From Bacteroidales bacterium (GTDB taxonomy: Bacteria; Bacteroidota; Bacteroidia; Bacteroidales; 4484-276): 64,000 nucleotides of DNA. Below the pieces are notes generated by a model that searched no databases, was not told the origin of the DNA, and worked only from the letters and a program-made list of their open reading frames with translations. The stretch is taken from contig DASRND010000029.1 in the NCBI GenBank assembly GCA_035647615.1, positions 62,001 through 126,000 on the forward strand. Direction: 5' to 3'. The translations under genes were made by a program, and so were the position numbers. Each line of letters begins with the position of its first letter. Positions within the stretch are counted from its first letter, which is position 1. Below, in pieces: positions 25,413-32,666 of the stretch.

Positions 25413-25910
25413 ATGAAAAAGATAATTCTCATCTTCAGCTTTGTTGCAGTCCTTGTGTCTCAGGCACTGCCACAGAATGTGGAGGTTCCGTTTACACTTG
25501 AGGATCGCGATCGCATCATGCGTACCGAAGAGAAGGTGGAATCGCTCCGCAATGAAATGAATGCGCGCTTTGAGGGAATGGAGGCTCGTTTTATAGGAAT
25601 GGAGGCGCGCTTTGATGGAATAGAAGGACGCTTTGAAGGAATAGAAGGACGCTTTGAAGGAATGGAGGCAAAATTAACTGCAAACAATTCTAAATTTGAA
25701 CCGCTGTATTGGATGATTGGGTTGGTGTTTGCGCTGATGTTATTCATGCTTGGCTATATGATTTGGGACAGACGCACTGCATTGCACCCTATACAGGAAA
25801 AATCTTACAAGCATGATGAGCGCCTCAACAGGCTCGAAAATATTACCCGCGAGCAAGCCAAACGCGATCCCATCTTTGCAGAAGTACTCAGAGCAGCAGG
25901 CCTGTTATAA
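25413..25910 (+). CDS. exported coiled-coil protein with five heptad repeats and one TM helix, 165 aa
   Basis: The start at 25413 gives a signal-peptide-like N-terminus (MKKIILIFSFVAVLVSQALPQ). Residues 20-50 (VEVPFTLEDRDRIMRTEEKVESLRNEMNA) begin a coiled coil. Five heptads of the form RFxGxEx follow (residues 52-86). A transmembrane helix comes next (about 97-116: WMIGLVFALMLFMLGYMIW), then a basic, helical C-terminal tail (EKSYKHDERLNRLENITREQAKRDPIFAEVLRAAGLL). With a cleavable signal and a single later TM, the coiled coil would lie in the periplasm and the tail in the cytoplasm. I do not recognise a function; similar short coiled-coil membrane proteins occur in Bacteroidota. A paralogue follows in tandem. 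Confidence 0.8.
   Translation: MKKIILIFSFVAVLVSQALPQNVEVPFTLEDRDRIMRTEEKVESLRNEMNARFEGMEARFIGMEARFDGIEGRFEGIEGRFEGMEAKLTANNSKFEPLYWMIGLVFALMLFMLGYMIWDRRTALHPIQEKSYKHDERLNRLENITREQAKRDPIFAEVLRAAGLL
25566..25670 (+). repeat. five 21-bp tandem repeats (coding heptads)
   Basis: Five in-frame units at 25566, 25587, 25608, 25629 and 25650 each encode RFxGxEx. The paralogue keeps one unit (26174-26194). Units 4 and 5 are nearly identical, which suggests recent expansion or contraction. Confidence 0.92.
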
Positions 25911-25989
25911 AAAATTCCCTAATCCTCTTCTGCTTTTCAAAACTCATTTATTGTATTTCAGATTTTTTATGAGATGATCAAAACATTCC

Positions 25990-25997
25990 TATATTTG
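25990..25997 (+). promoter_or_regulatory. -7 element of the second coiled-coil gene
   Basis: TATATTTG is identical to that of the first copy, 23 bp before ATG 26021. The -33 region has changed from TTTTTGGTG to TTTTTTATG, so the TTTG box is lost and this copy may be weaker. Confidence 0.6.
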
Positions 25998-26020
25998 TAT
26001 TCGTTTTGATTGTCACAATT

Positions 26021-26434
26021 ATGAAAAAGATAATTCTCATCTTCAGCTTTTTTGCAGTCCTTGTGTCTCAGGCACTGCCACAGAATATGGAGGTTCCCTT
26101 CACACTTGAGGATCGCGATCGCATCATGCGTACCGAAGAGAAGGTGGAATCACTTCGCAATGAAATGAATGCTCGCTTTGAAGGAATGGAGGCAAAATTA
26201 ACAGCAAACAATTCTAAATTTGAACCACTGTATTGGATGATTGGGTTGTTGTTTGCGCTGATGTTATTCATGCTTGGCTATATGATTTGGGACAGACGCA
26301 CTGCATTGCACCCTATACAGGAAAAATCCTACAAGCATGATGAGCGCCTCAACAGGCTCGAAAATATTACCCGCGAGCAAGCCAAACGCGATCCCATCTT
26401 TGCAGAAGTACTCAGAGCGGCAGGTTTACTTTAG
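26021..26434 (+). CDS. paralogue of the coiled-coil membrane protein, one heptad repeat, 137 aa
   Basis: It has the same signal-like N-terminus, coiled coil, TM helix and C-terminal tail as the gene at 25413, with near-identical DNA. Only one RFxGxEx heptad remains, which accounts for the full 28-residue length difference. Substitutions outside the repeat are few (for example FF for FV in the signal region, MEVPF for VEVPF, and GLLF for GLVF in the TM helix). The high identity including synonymous sites points to a recent duplication or ongoing gene conversion. The two products could form hetero-oligomers with different periplasmic reach. The function is unknown. Confidence 0.8.
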   Translation: MKKIILIFSFFAVLVSQALPQNMEVPFTLEDRDRIMRTEEKVESLRNEMNARFEGMEAKLTANNSKFEPLYWMIGLLFALMLFMLGYMIWDRRTALHPIQEKSYKHDERLNRLENITREQAKRDPIFAEVLRAAGLL

Positions 26435-26493
26435 TGTTTCTTGTTCTTATCTTTAAGTCACAAATAAGTATTTATTTTTACCTAAAACCCTTC

Positions 26494-26522
26494 ACAATTT
26501 CGGAGTCTGATTCCGAAATTGT
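26494..26522. repeat. perfect 11-bp inverted repeat between genes
   Basis: ACAATTTCGGA (26494-26504) pairs with TCCGAAATTGT (26512-26522) across a 7-nt loop. No T-run follows on either side, so it is a weak terminator candidate or a binding site. Confidence 0.55.
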
Positions 26523-26604
26523 ATGGATCGTATCTTTCATTATTAATAAAGTTGCCTATTTTTTCAATTCCTGGTCCCAAAACTCTTCTTCAAATCAAAA
26601 ACTG

Positions 26605-26612
26605 TACTTTTG
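26605..26612 (+). promoter_or_regulatory. -7 element TACTTTTG for the 26.6-30.6 kb operon
   Basis: TACTTTTG fits TAnnTTTG, 37 bp before the glycosyltransferase ATG at 26650. Confidence 0.5.
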
Positions 26613-26649
26613 CCTGTTTTGAAATAACATCAATGAATTAAAATTCTGA

Positions 26650-27516
26650 ATGCAGCAAACACCTTCGATTTCAGTAATTGTTCCGGCCTACAACGAAGCC
26701 GACGCCATCCGCTTTGCGTTGGAGCGCTTCGTGGAGCTTGGCTACCATGAAAAGTACGAACTCATTTACATCAACGATGGCAGCCTCGACGACACCGCCA
26801 TGATCATCGCGGAATATCCTGTAAAACTTTATAATCATAATGTAAACAAAGGCTACGGTGCCGCATTGAAAACCGGTATCCGCAAAGCCCATGGCGAAAA
26901 GATAGTGATACTCGACAGCGACGGGCAGCACGATCCAAAATACATCGAGCAGCTCATCGACCTTTTGGCCGATCACGATATGGTGATAGGCGAACGCGAT
27001 ACCGATTCACATCAGGTAAAAAACCGCCAGACCGGCAAAAAAATTATTCGCAAGGTGGGCGAATTTCTGGTAGAGCAAAAACTTCCCGACTACAACTCCG
27101 GCTTCAGGGGATTCGACAGGGAATTAATAAAAGAGATGCTACACCTGATGCCCAATGGGTTTTCGTTTTCGACAACCTCCACACTTGCATTTCTTAAAGA
27201 AGGCTACACCATCGCCACTTTCCCCATCAGCGTTACCGAAAGGATTGGACGCAAAAGCAATGTGAAAATGGTAAAAGATGGCTCCAAAACCATGCTGCTG
27301 TTGCTAAGAATTATTATGCTTTTCAATCCGCTCAAGATATTTTTCCCGCTAAGTCTTATCACCGCTGCATTGGGAATGACCTGGGGCATAGTGGGATATT
27401 TCATCGCCGAACGCTTCCCCAACAGCGCCATCGTTATCCTTGTTTTTGGCATCATCATGTTTTTTATCGGCCTGCTTGCCGATCAGATTGCGATGCTCAA
27501 CCGTGCAAAAAGATAG
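26650..27516 (+). CDS. family 2 glycosyltransferase, polyprenyl-phosphate type, two C-terminal TMs
   Basis: The N-terminal GT-A domain has SVIVPAYNEADAIRFALE (residues 8-25), INDGSLDDTA and LDSDGQHDPKYIEQL (DxD-like metal site near residue 90-95), as in dolichyl/polyprenyl-phosphate mannose or glucose synthases. It is followed by FRGFDRELIKEML and FPISVTERIGRKSNVKMVKDGSKT, typical of that group. Two hydrophobic helices end the protein (about 225-250 and 258-282), so it sits on the inner membrane. The likely reaction is transfer of a sugar from a nucleotide donor to undecaprenyl phosphate; the sugar is unknown. It is the first of four adjacent genes on this strand and ends 4 bp before the methyltransferase start, which suggests co-transcription. 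Confidence 0.88.
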   Translation: MQQTPSISVIVPAYNEADAIRFALERFVELGYHEKYELIYINDGSLDDTAMIIAEYPVKLYNHNVNKGYGAALKTGIRKAHGEKIVILDSDGQHDPKYIEQLIDLLADHDMVIGERDTDSHQVKNRQTGKKIIRKVGEFLVEQKLPDYNSGFRGFDRELIKEMLHLMPNGFSFSTTSTLAFLKEGYTIATFPISVTERIGRKSNVKMVKDGSKTMLLLLRIIMLFNPLKIFFPLSLITAALGMTWGIVGYFIAERFPNSAIVILVFGIIMFFIGLLADQIAMLNRAKR

Positions 27517-27520
27517 CCCG

Positions 27521-28258
27521 ATGACGCAAAAATCCAGCAGAATGTACAGGCAGAAATGGCACGACCGTGAGGTGGAGGCGCACTGGGACAGAGTGGCCGA
27601 CATTTACATTGCCGAAAACAACAAGGTAAAAGATGCCCACGACCAGCGCTTTCGCGAAACGGTGAAGCATCTGGCGCCGGCTGCCGGTTTGAAAATTTTA
27701 AATGTTACCAGCCGCGACTGCGAAGCCGACGACTATCTGCGCGCTGCCATGCCCGACGCCGAAATTACCAATGCCGAAATCTCCTCCGGGCTTATGCGCG
27801 AAGCGGCACGGGTTCGGCCACAAGCCAAACAAATAAAAATCTCTACCTACAGCAGCCTGCCTTTTGCCGACAATACTTTCGATCGGGTGGTGTCGCTGGA
27901 AACGTTGGAGCATGTGATGGAACCTGTTGCTTTTCTTAATGAGATGCACCGTGTATCGACACCGGCGGCCAGGATGGTGCTGAGTTGTCCGCCTGCTACC
28001 AGCGAAATTCCTTATCGCATTTTCACTGCTTTGTTTGGCGGTCATGGTGAAGGGCCGCATCGTTTTTTGCCATCGCGGGAGGTGAAGCAGATGCTTGCCG
28101 CCTCCGGATGGAAATTGCTGCTTCACCATGGCACCGTGCTTTTGCCTGTTGGGCCGGCATGGTTGCAACGGTGGGGCGAGAAAATTATCGACCGCTTTCA
28201 GCGCACGTTTGTTTCTGAACTGGGAATACGCCAATTTTATGTCTGCGAAAAATATTGA
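27521..28258 (+). CDS. class I SAM-dependent methyltransferase, 245 aa
   Basis: The start at ATG 27521 is 4 bp after the preceding gene's stop; an upstream in-frame ATG would overlap the glycosyltransferase by over 70 bp. A Rossmann methyltransferase core is visible: LKILNVTSRDCEADDYLRAAMPDAEITNAEIS (motif I, with the usual glycines replaced), FADNTFDRVVSLETLEHVMEPVAFLNEMHRV (motif IV/post-IV) and a C-terminal FLPSREVKQMLAASGWKLL. The pattern matches UbiE/Methyltransf_11-like enzymes. Motif I lacks the normal GxGxG, so SAM binding may be altered. It overlaps the next gene by 20 bp. The substrate could be a lipid-linked sugar or lipid headgroup made by its neighbours. Confidence 0.8.
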   Translation: MTQKSSRMYRQKWHDREVEAHWDRVADIYIAENNKVKDAHDQRFRETVKHLAPAAGLKILNVTSRDCEADDYLRAAMPDAEITNAEISSGLMREAARVRPQAKQIKISTYSSLPFADNTFDRVVSLETLEHVMEPVAFLNEMHRVSTPAARMVLSCPPATSEIPYRIFTALFGGHGEGPHRFLPSREVKQMLAASGWKLLLHHGTVLLPVGPAWLQRWGEKIIDRFQRTFVSELGIRQFYVCEKY

Positions 28259-29564
28259 TAAACTAAATAAAGTGATGCGCTCGGAGCTATGCACGCGGTG
28301 CGGCTCCTGCGTGGGATTGTCGGGCGGCAGCATCATCTTCGACGACCGCGAAGGGCGTTATCTGCCCCGCCAGATTGCTGAAGTCGACGATGCCACTGCG
28401 GCACGCGCCTGGAAAGCCTGCCCGGGCAAAGAATTTGACTTCCCGTTTTACCGCAATCATTTCTATCCCGACGCTCCACACTTTCACGAATATATTGGCC
28501 CATACCAGAAGTTGATGATCGGCTACAGCACCGATGAAGAGGTTCGTCGCAACGGTGCCAGCGGTGGAATCATCTCAGCCGTACTAATTTTTTTGCTCGA
28601 AACCGGCCGCATCGACGGCGCAGTAACGCTGCGTATGTCGCACACCAAGCCCTGGCTTAGCGAGCCTTTTATTGCCACCACCCGCGCCGACATTCTCGAA
28701 GCCGCGCAAAGCAAATATACCATCAGCTCCGTCAATGAATTGCTTCCGCAGATAGCTGCTTTCGACGGCGTGCTGGCGTTTGTAGGCATTCCGCCACAGG
28801 TACAGTCGATACGCAAACTGCAACAAGCCGGCGATCTGGCAGTGAAAAATATCAAGTATTTCTTTGGGCCTTTTTATGGCAATACGCTTTATTTCTCGTC
28901 GGTACGGAGCTTCCTGCGGACCTACGGCGAACGCGATTATCACAACATCAGCAAGCTATATTTTCGCTATGGCGAATGGCCGGGCAACATGCGCATCGAG
29001 ATGAAGTCGGGGCGGGTGATAGAGCTTAAAAAGTTTCACGCCAATTATCTTATCCCGTTTCACGTGCTGCAAAACAGTTTGTATTGCACCGATTTCACCA
29101 ATGAGTTTACCGACATTAGCGGAGGTGATGCTTGGGCGCCCGTTTATGAAGAGCGTGGCCTCGGGTTTTCGATGATCATCAGTCGTACGCAGCAGGGGCA
29201 GGCCATCATCGATGAAATGATAAAAGAAGGGCGGCTGGAAGCCAATCCCATAACCGAGGAAGAAGCTATAAAAATGCATAGCCACGGTTACGATTTTAAA
29301 AAGCGTGGCAGCTTTATCCGCATCACTTTCCGGCGCATGACCGGCAAAGCCATTCCCGACTGGGGCTACCGCATCAAAGGATTTCCGGTGAGCCGTTGGC
29401 TGATGGAAGCCATGATCAGCAGCATGTTTGTGCTGATGCGCACCCGCCTGGCGCGGTGGAGCGTGGAGCAGTTTAACCCGGTGTTTGTGGGGAAAATATT
29501 TGAGAAAGCACGCACCCTGTGGAAGAAATCGACCAATAAAATAAAGCGCAAGGAGCTGGTATAA
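28239..29564 (+). CDS. FrhB/FdhB-like iron-sulfur protein (coenzyme F420 hydrogenase beta-subunit family)
   Basis: The start at ATG 28239 overlaps the methyltransferase gene by 20 bp and keeps the conserved N-terminus. The N-terminal motif CTRCGSCVG (residues 18-26) and the later region (YSTDEEVRRNGASGGIISAVLIFLLETGRIDGAV) are hallmarks of the F420 hydrogenase/dehydrogenase beta-subunit family. AFVGIPPQVQSIRKLQ and the later CTDFTNEFTDISGGDAWAP also fit. Such proteins bind flavin and iron-sulfur clusters and reduce or oxidise small substrates. Bacteroidota are not known to make F420, so the partner cofactor is probably different; related proteins occur in polysaccharide gene clusters. It ends at the first base of the next gene's ATG. 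Confidence 0.82.
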   Translation: MSAKNIDKLNKVMRSELCTRCGSCVGLSGGSIIFDDREGRYLPRQIAEVDDATAARAWKACPGKEFDFPFYRNHFYPDAPHFHEYIGPYQKLMIGYSTDEEVRRNGASGGIISAVLIFLLETGRIDGAVTLRMSHTKPWLSEPFIATTRADILEAAQSKYTISSVNELLPQIAAFDGVLAFVGIPPQVQSIRKLQQAGDLAVKNIKYFFGPFYGNTLYFSSVRSFLRTYGERDYHNISKLYFRYGEWPGNMRIEMKSGRVIELKKFHANYLIPFHVLQNSLYCTDFTNEFTDISGGDAWAPVYEERGLGFSMIISRTQQGQAIIDEMIKEGRLEANPITEEEAIKMHSHGYDFKKRGSFIRITFRRMTGKAIPDWGYRIKGFPVSRWLMEAMISSMFVLMRTRLARWSVEQFNPVFVGKIFEKARTLWKKSTNKIKRKELV

Positions 29565-30592
29565 TGAAATCGAAATATTGGAATACAATTTTTAAAGTCC
29601 TTTCTTCGGTGTTGATTCTGTGGCTTTTGTTCAGCAACATTTCATTCGACATAGAGGATTTTTGGGCAGCCTGGCAGTCTTTGCGCGGCTGGTGTCTGCT
29701 GTTAGTGTTGCCGGTGGTGTTGGTGGTGCTGGCCGTAAAAGGATTCCGTTGGAAAATGCTATTGCATTCGGAAGGGTATGAATACAGCAGCCGGAGAGCG
29801 ATTCGCGCCTATTTCGCGGCTTATAGCGTTGGCGTTGTTACGCCGGGTCGGCTGGGCGAATTGATAAAAGTGTACGATGCACGTCATCATATTCCTGGGA
29901 TTGATGGTGTTGCTGCCCTGCGCAGCGTGGTGCTCGACAGGCTTTTCGATATGTTTTTTCTCTCCTGGTTTGGATTGGCAGGATTGTTTTTCTATTTTAA
30001 ACTTATACCTTCTTTCTCACCAATGTTGTTGTTGGTTGTAACTTTTGTAATGCTGCTGCTTGCATTGTTTATTGGGTTTTTAATTTTAAAATTAATAACA
30101 AAAAAACTTAAACGCGATAGCAAAATTCTGAGCTTTCTTATCAAATGTATGGAGCAAATGCTTGATAGCAAAAATTGGTATATCTGGCTCTTTACGGCGC
30201 TGGCTTACGCTATCTTTTTTGGTGGGATAGAGTTGTTGTTTTATTCGCTGAACATCCATATTTCATTTCTCGAATCAGGATTCATCATCAGCCTTATCGG
30301 ATTGATATTGCTGCTTCCGATCTCCATAGCCGGATTCGGTACCCGCGAGGCTGGACTTATTTATTTGTTGGCTTTTTATGGAATCTCTGCCGAAACAGCC
30401 ATCAGCTTTTCGTTGCTTCAGTTTCTCACCTTTTTTGTTTGGGGCGGATTAATCGGACTATACTTTTGGTATTCATCGGGAATCCCGTTGGCGCTTGTCA
30501 AAGAAGATTTTAGGAAAATTAGAAATCGCTTTAGCAGTAAAAATGGAGAGCGAAACAGGAAAAACAAATCACAGGAAACAAATCACAAATAG
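29564..30592 (+). CDS. lysylphosphatidylglycerol synthase TM-region / flippase-like membrane protein
   Basis: This 342-residue integral membrane protein has about seven to eight hydrophobic helices (for example ILWLLFSNISF, LLVLPVVLVVLAVKGF, LLLVVTFVMLLLALFIGFLIL, FIISLIGLILLLPISIAGFG). The GVVTPGRLGELIKVYDARH and GFGTREAGLIYLLAFYGIS motifs are typical of the AglD/MprF-like (UPF0104, LPG synthase TM) family. Members are thought to flip or modify lipid-linked molecules. The start is one base off the preceding stop (ATGA-type overlap), so it is tightly coupled. The C-terminal tail (GERNRKNKSQETNHK) is encoded by a dispersed AT-rich repeat. A role in moving a lipid-linked product of this cluster across the inner membrane is inference. 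Confidence 0.82.
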   Translation: MKSKYWNTIFKVLSSVLILWLLFSNISFDIEDFWAAWQSLRGWCLLLVLPVVLVVLAVKGFRWKMLLHSEGYEYSSRRAIRAYFAAYSVGVVTPGRLGELIKVYDARHHIPGIDGVAALRSVVLDRLFDMFFLSWFGLAGLFFYFKLIPSFSPMLLLVVTFVMLLLALFIGFLILKLITKKLKRDSKILSFLIKCMEQMLDSKNWYIWLFTALAYAIFFGGIELLFYSLNIHISFLESGFIISLIGLILLLPISIAGFGTREAGLIYLLAFYGISAETAISFSLLQFLTFFVWGGLIGLYFWYSSGIPLALVKEDFRKIRNRFSSKNGERNRKNKSQETNHK

Positions 30593-30665
30593 ATTTTCAA
30601 TATTAAAAACCCATTGACTCAAATGCTAAGGAATAATTGAGATTTGGTTTTTTGAAATTTTATTA
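30548..30665. repeat. AT-rich dispersed repeat, family P, copy 3
   Basis: AAACAAATCACAGGAAACAA then ATCACAAATAGATTTTCAAT on the left, and GAGATTTGGTTTTTTGAAAT on the right, match the other copies. The left arm encodes the tail of the upstream membrane protein. Confidence 0.5.
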
Positions 30666-30697
30666 CGTGTGGAGATTGTTGTGGAATCTTAAAAATC

Positions 30698-32521
30698 TTA
30701 CTGCCCAAACGACTGCATGGAGATGAGCCGGCTATAAACGCCGCCTTTGCTTAGCAGCTCCTGGTGGGTGCCGCGTTCGACGATCTCCGCTTTGTCGAGC
30801 ACTACTATTTCGTCGGCATGCTGGATGGTGGAGAGGCGGTGGGCGATGACCACAGAGGTTCGGTTTTTCATGAGATTTAGCAAGGCTTCCTGCACCAGAC
30901 GTTCGCTCTCGGTGTCGAGCGCTGAGGTGGCTTCGTCGAGGATCATCACCGGCGGGTTTTTTAGCACAGCGCGTGCTATGCTGATTCGCTGCCGCTGGCC
31001 GCCCGACATCTTGATGCCGCGGTCGCCAATATTGGTGTCGTAGCCGTGGGGCATGTTGCTGATAAATTCGTGAGCGTTGGCAATCTTTGCTGCCTTTATC
31101 ACCGAGTCGCGATCGACATTTTCCATCCCGAAAGCGATATTATTAAAAACAGTGTCGTTGAAAAGAATGGTTTCCTGTGTAACGATGCCCATTAGTTCGC
31201 GTAGGTCTTTGATGTGCAGGTCGCAAATGTTGATGCCATCGAGGAGAATTTCGCCGCCAGTGCAGTCGTAAAAACGCGGCAACAGATCCACCATGGTGCT
31301 TTTTCCGCTGCCCGAAGCTCCCACCAGCGCCACCATTTTTCCTTTGAGGATTTTTAAATTGATATTTTTTAAAACATCTTCTTTTTCATAGGCAAAATAA
31401 ACGTTGCGATATTCGATAGCGCTTGTGAAGTCGTTTTTGCGCAAAGCATCAGGTTTTTCTACAATCACTTCGTCGGCATCAATTATTTCACGGATGCGCT
31501 CTGCCGAGGCCACGCCTTTTTGTACATTATAATAGGCCTCTGTAACCGATTTGACCGGCACGATAAGCTGCGAAAACACCACCACATAAAAGATAAAAAC
31601 TGTGGGTGGCAGATTACTCCCTGGCTCCAGCACAAGCTGACCGCCAAACCAGAGCACCACCACCAGCACCAGTGTGCTAAGGAATTCGCTCATGGGCGAA
31701 GCAAGGTCGCGTTTCCTGAAAAGGCGCGTCATAGTGCGTGTAAGCATGTTGTTTTGCTCACGGAATTTCTCATCGGTCTTTTCGATCGCATTAAACCCTT
31801 TGATGATGCGCAGCCCCGAAATGGTTTCTTCGACAATGGAGAGAATGGTGCCAAGCTGCCGCTGGCTGCGCGCCGAAGTGCGGCGAAGACTTTTGCCTAT
31901 CAAGGCTATCAATAGCATGGCAACGGGCAGCAACAAAACCACAAACAAGGTAAGCGACGGGCTGATGATGATGAGTGTGACCAGAAAGAAAATGATGGTG
32001 AGCGGCTCGCGAAAGATCATTTCGAGCGACTGCATGATCGACCACTCAATGTTCATCACATCGTTGGTAATGCGCGACATGATGTCGCCTTTGCGCTGCT
32101 CCGAGAAATAGGAGAGCGGCAATATGAGGATGCGGTGATAGATGTCGTTGCGGATATCCCTCACCACGCCATTGCGCAACGGCGCCAGAAAAAACATCGC
32201 CAGATAGCGGCTTAGGTTTTTCAGGAAAAACAGAGCTACCACCAACAGCGAGATAAACAGCAGCGCCTGTACCTGACCGTGCTCAATGATTACACTGCTG
32301 ATGATGTAGTTGAAATAATTACTGATGGCCTCAACGTTCCAGGCAAGCGCCGGCTTTTCGTAAACCAGTTTGGTGGTGTCGAAAAGCAGTTGCAGAAACG
32401 GGATCACCATCGTTAGCGAGAAGAGGTTGAAGATCACCGACAGCACATTGAAAAGCACGTTGAGGCTGGCGTAACCCAGATAATTTTTGATGTACCGCAG
32501 TATTTCCAGAAGTCTTTTCAT
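30698..32521 (-). CDS. ABC transporter, MsbA-type fused permease/ATPase
   Basis: The 607-residue half-transporter has six TM helices (residues 15-320; for example ALLFISLLVVALFFLKNL, LTIIFFLVTLIIISPSLTLFVVLLLPVAMLLIALIG) and a C-terminal ATPase. The ATPase has Walker A GASGSGKST (about 397-405), Q-loop VTQETILFND, signature MSGGQRQR and Walker B VMILDEATSALD, followed by the His switch AHRLSTIQHADEI. It would work as a homodimer. The family includes MsbA, which flips lipid A core, as well as other lipid and peptide exporters. It is convergent with the preceding four-gene cluster, so a functional link is plausible but unproved. All catalytic motifs are intact. Confidence 0.9.
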   Translation of the reverse strand: MKRLLEILRYIKNYLGYASLNVLFNVLSVIFNLFSLTMVIPFLQLLFDTTKLVYEKPALAWNVEAISNYFNYIISSVIIEHGQVQALLFISLLVVALFFLKNLSRYLAMFFLAPLRNGVVRDIRNDIYHRILILPLSYFSEQRKGDIMSRITNDVMNIEWSIMQSLEMIFREPLTIIFFLVTLIIISPSLTLFVVLLLPVAMLLIALIGKSLRRTSARSQRQLGTILSIVEETISGLRIIKGFNAIEKTDEKFREQNNMLTRTMTRLFRKRDLASPMSEFLSTLVLVVVLWFGGQLVLEPGSNLPPTVFIFYVVVFSQLIVPVKSVTEAYYNVQKGVASAERIREIIDADEVIVEKPDALRKNDFTSAIEYRNVYFAYEKEDVLKNINLKILKGKMVALVGASGSGKSTMVDLLPRFYDCTGGEILLDGINICDLHIKDLRELMGIVTQETILFNDTVFNNIAFGMENVDRDSVIKAAKIANAHEFISNMPHGYDTNIGDRGIKMSGGQRQRISIARAVLKNPPVMILDEATSALDTESERLVQEALLNLMKNRTSVVIAHRLSTIQHADEIVVLDKAEIVERGTHQELLSKGGVYSRLISMQSFGQ

Positions 32522-32666
32522 CTACTTAATTTATTTCAGGCTGCAATGTTACTAAAAGTTGGGAAACCTTTTCAAGATACCGATAATAAGTGGTCAGAGG
32601 TGAGTGGTGAACGGTTATATTAAAAGCAACCAATCTCATCGCTCACCATTCATCATTGGCTCCTGC

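Larger units (their letters stand above)
25343..26434 (+). repeat. tandem duplication of a promoter-plus-gene unit
   Basis: Unit 1 (about 25343-25910) and unit 2 (about 25951-26434) start with the same TTGTATTTCAG word, share the promoter region (GATGATCAAAACATTCCTAT) and carry near-identical genes. The length difference between the coding parts is exactly 28 codons, equal to four 21-bp repeats. Confidence 0.9.

Noticed and set aside
26434..26622. 62-codon open frame after the second coiled-coil gene
   Set aside because: It spans an inverted repeat and is AT-driven, with no motif and a poor start.
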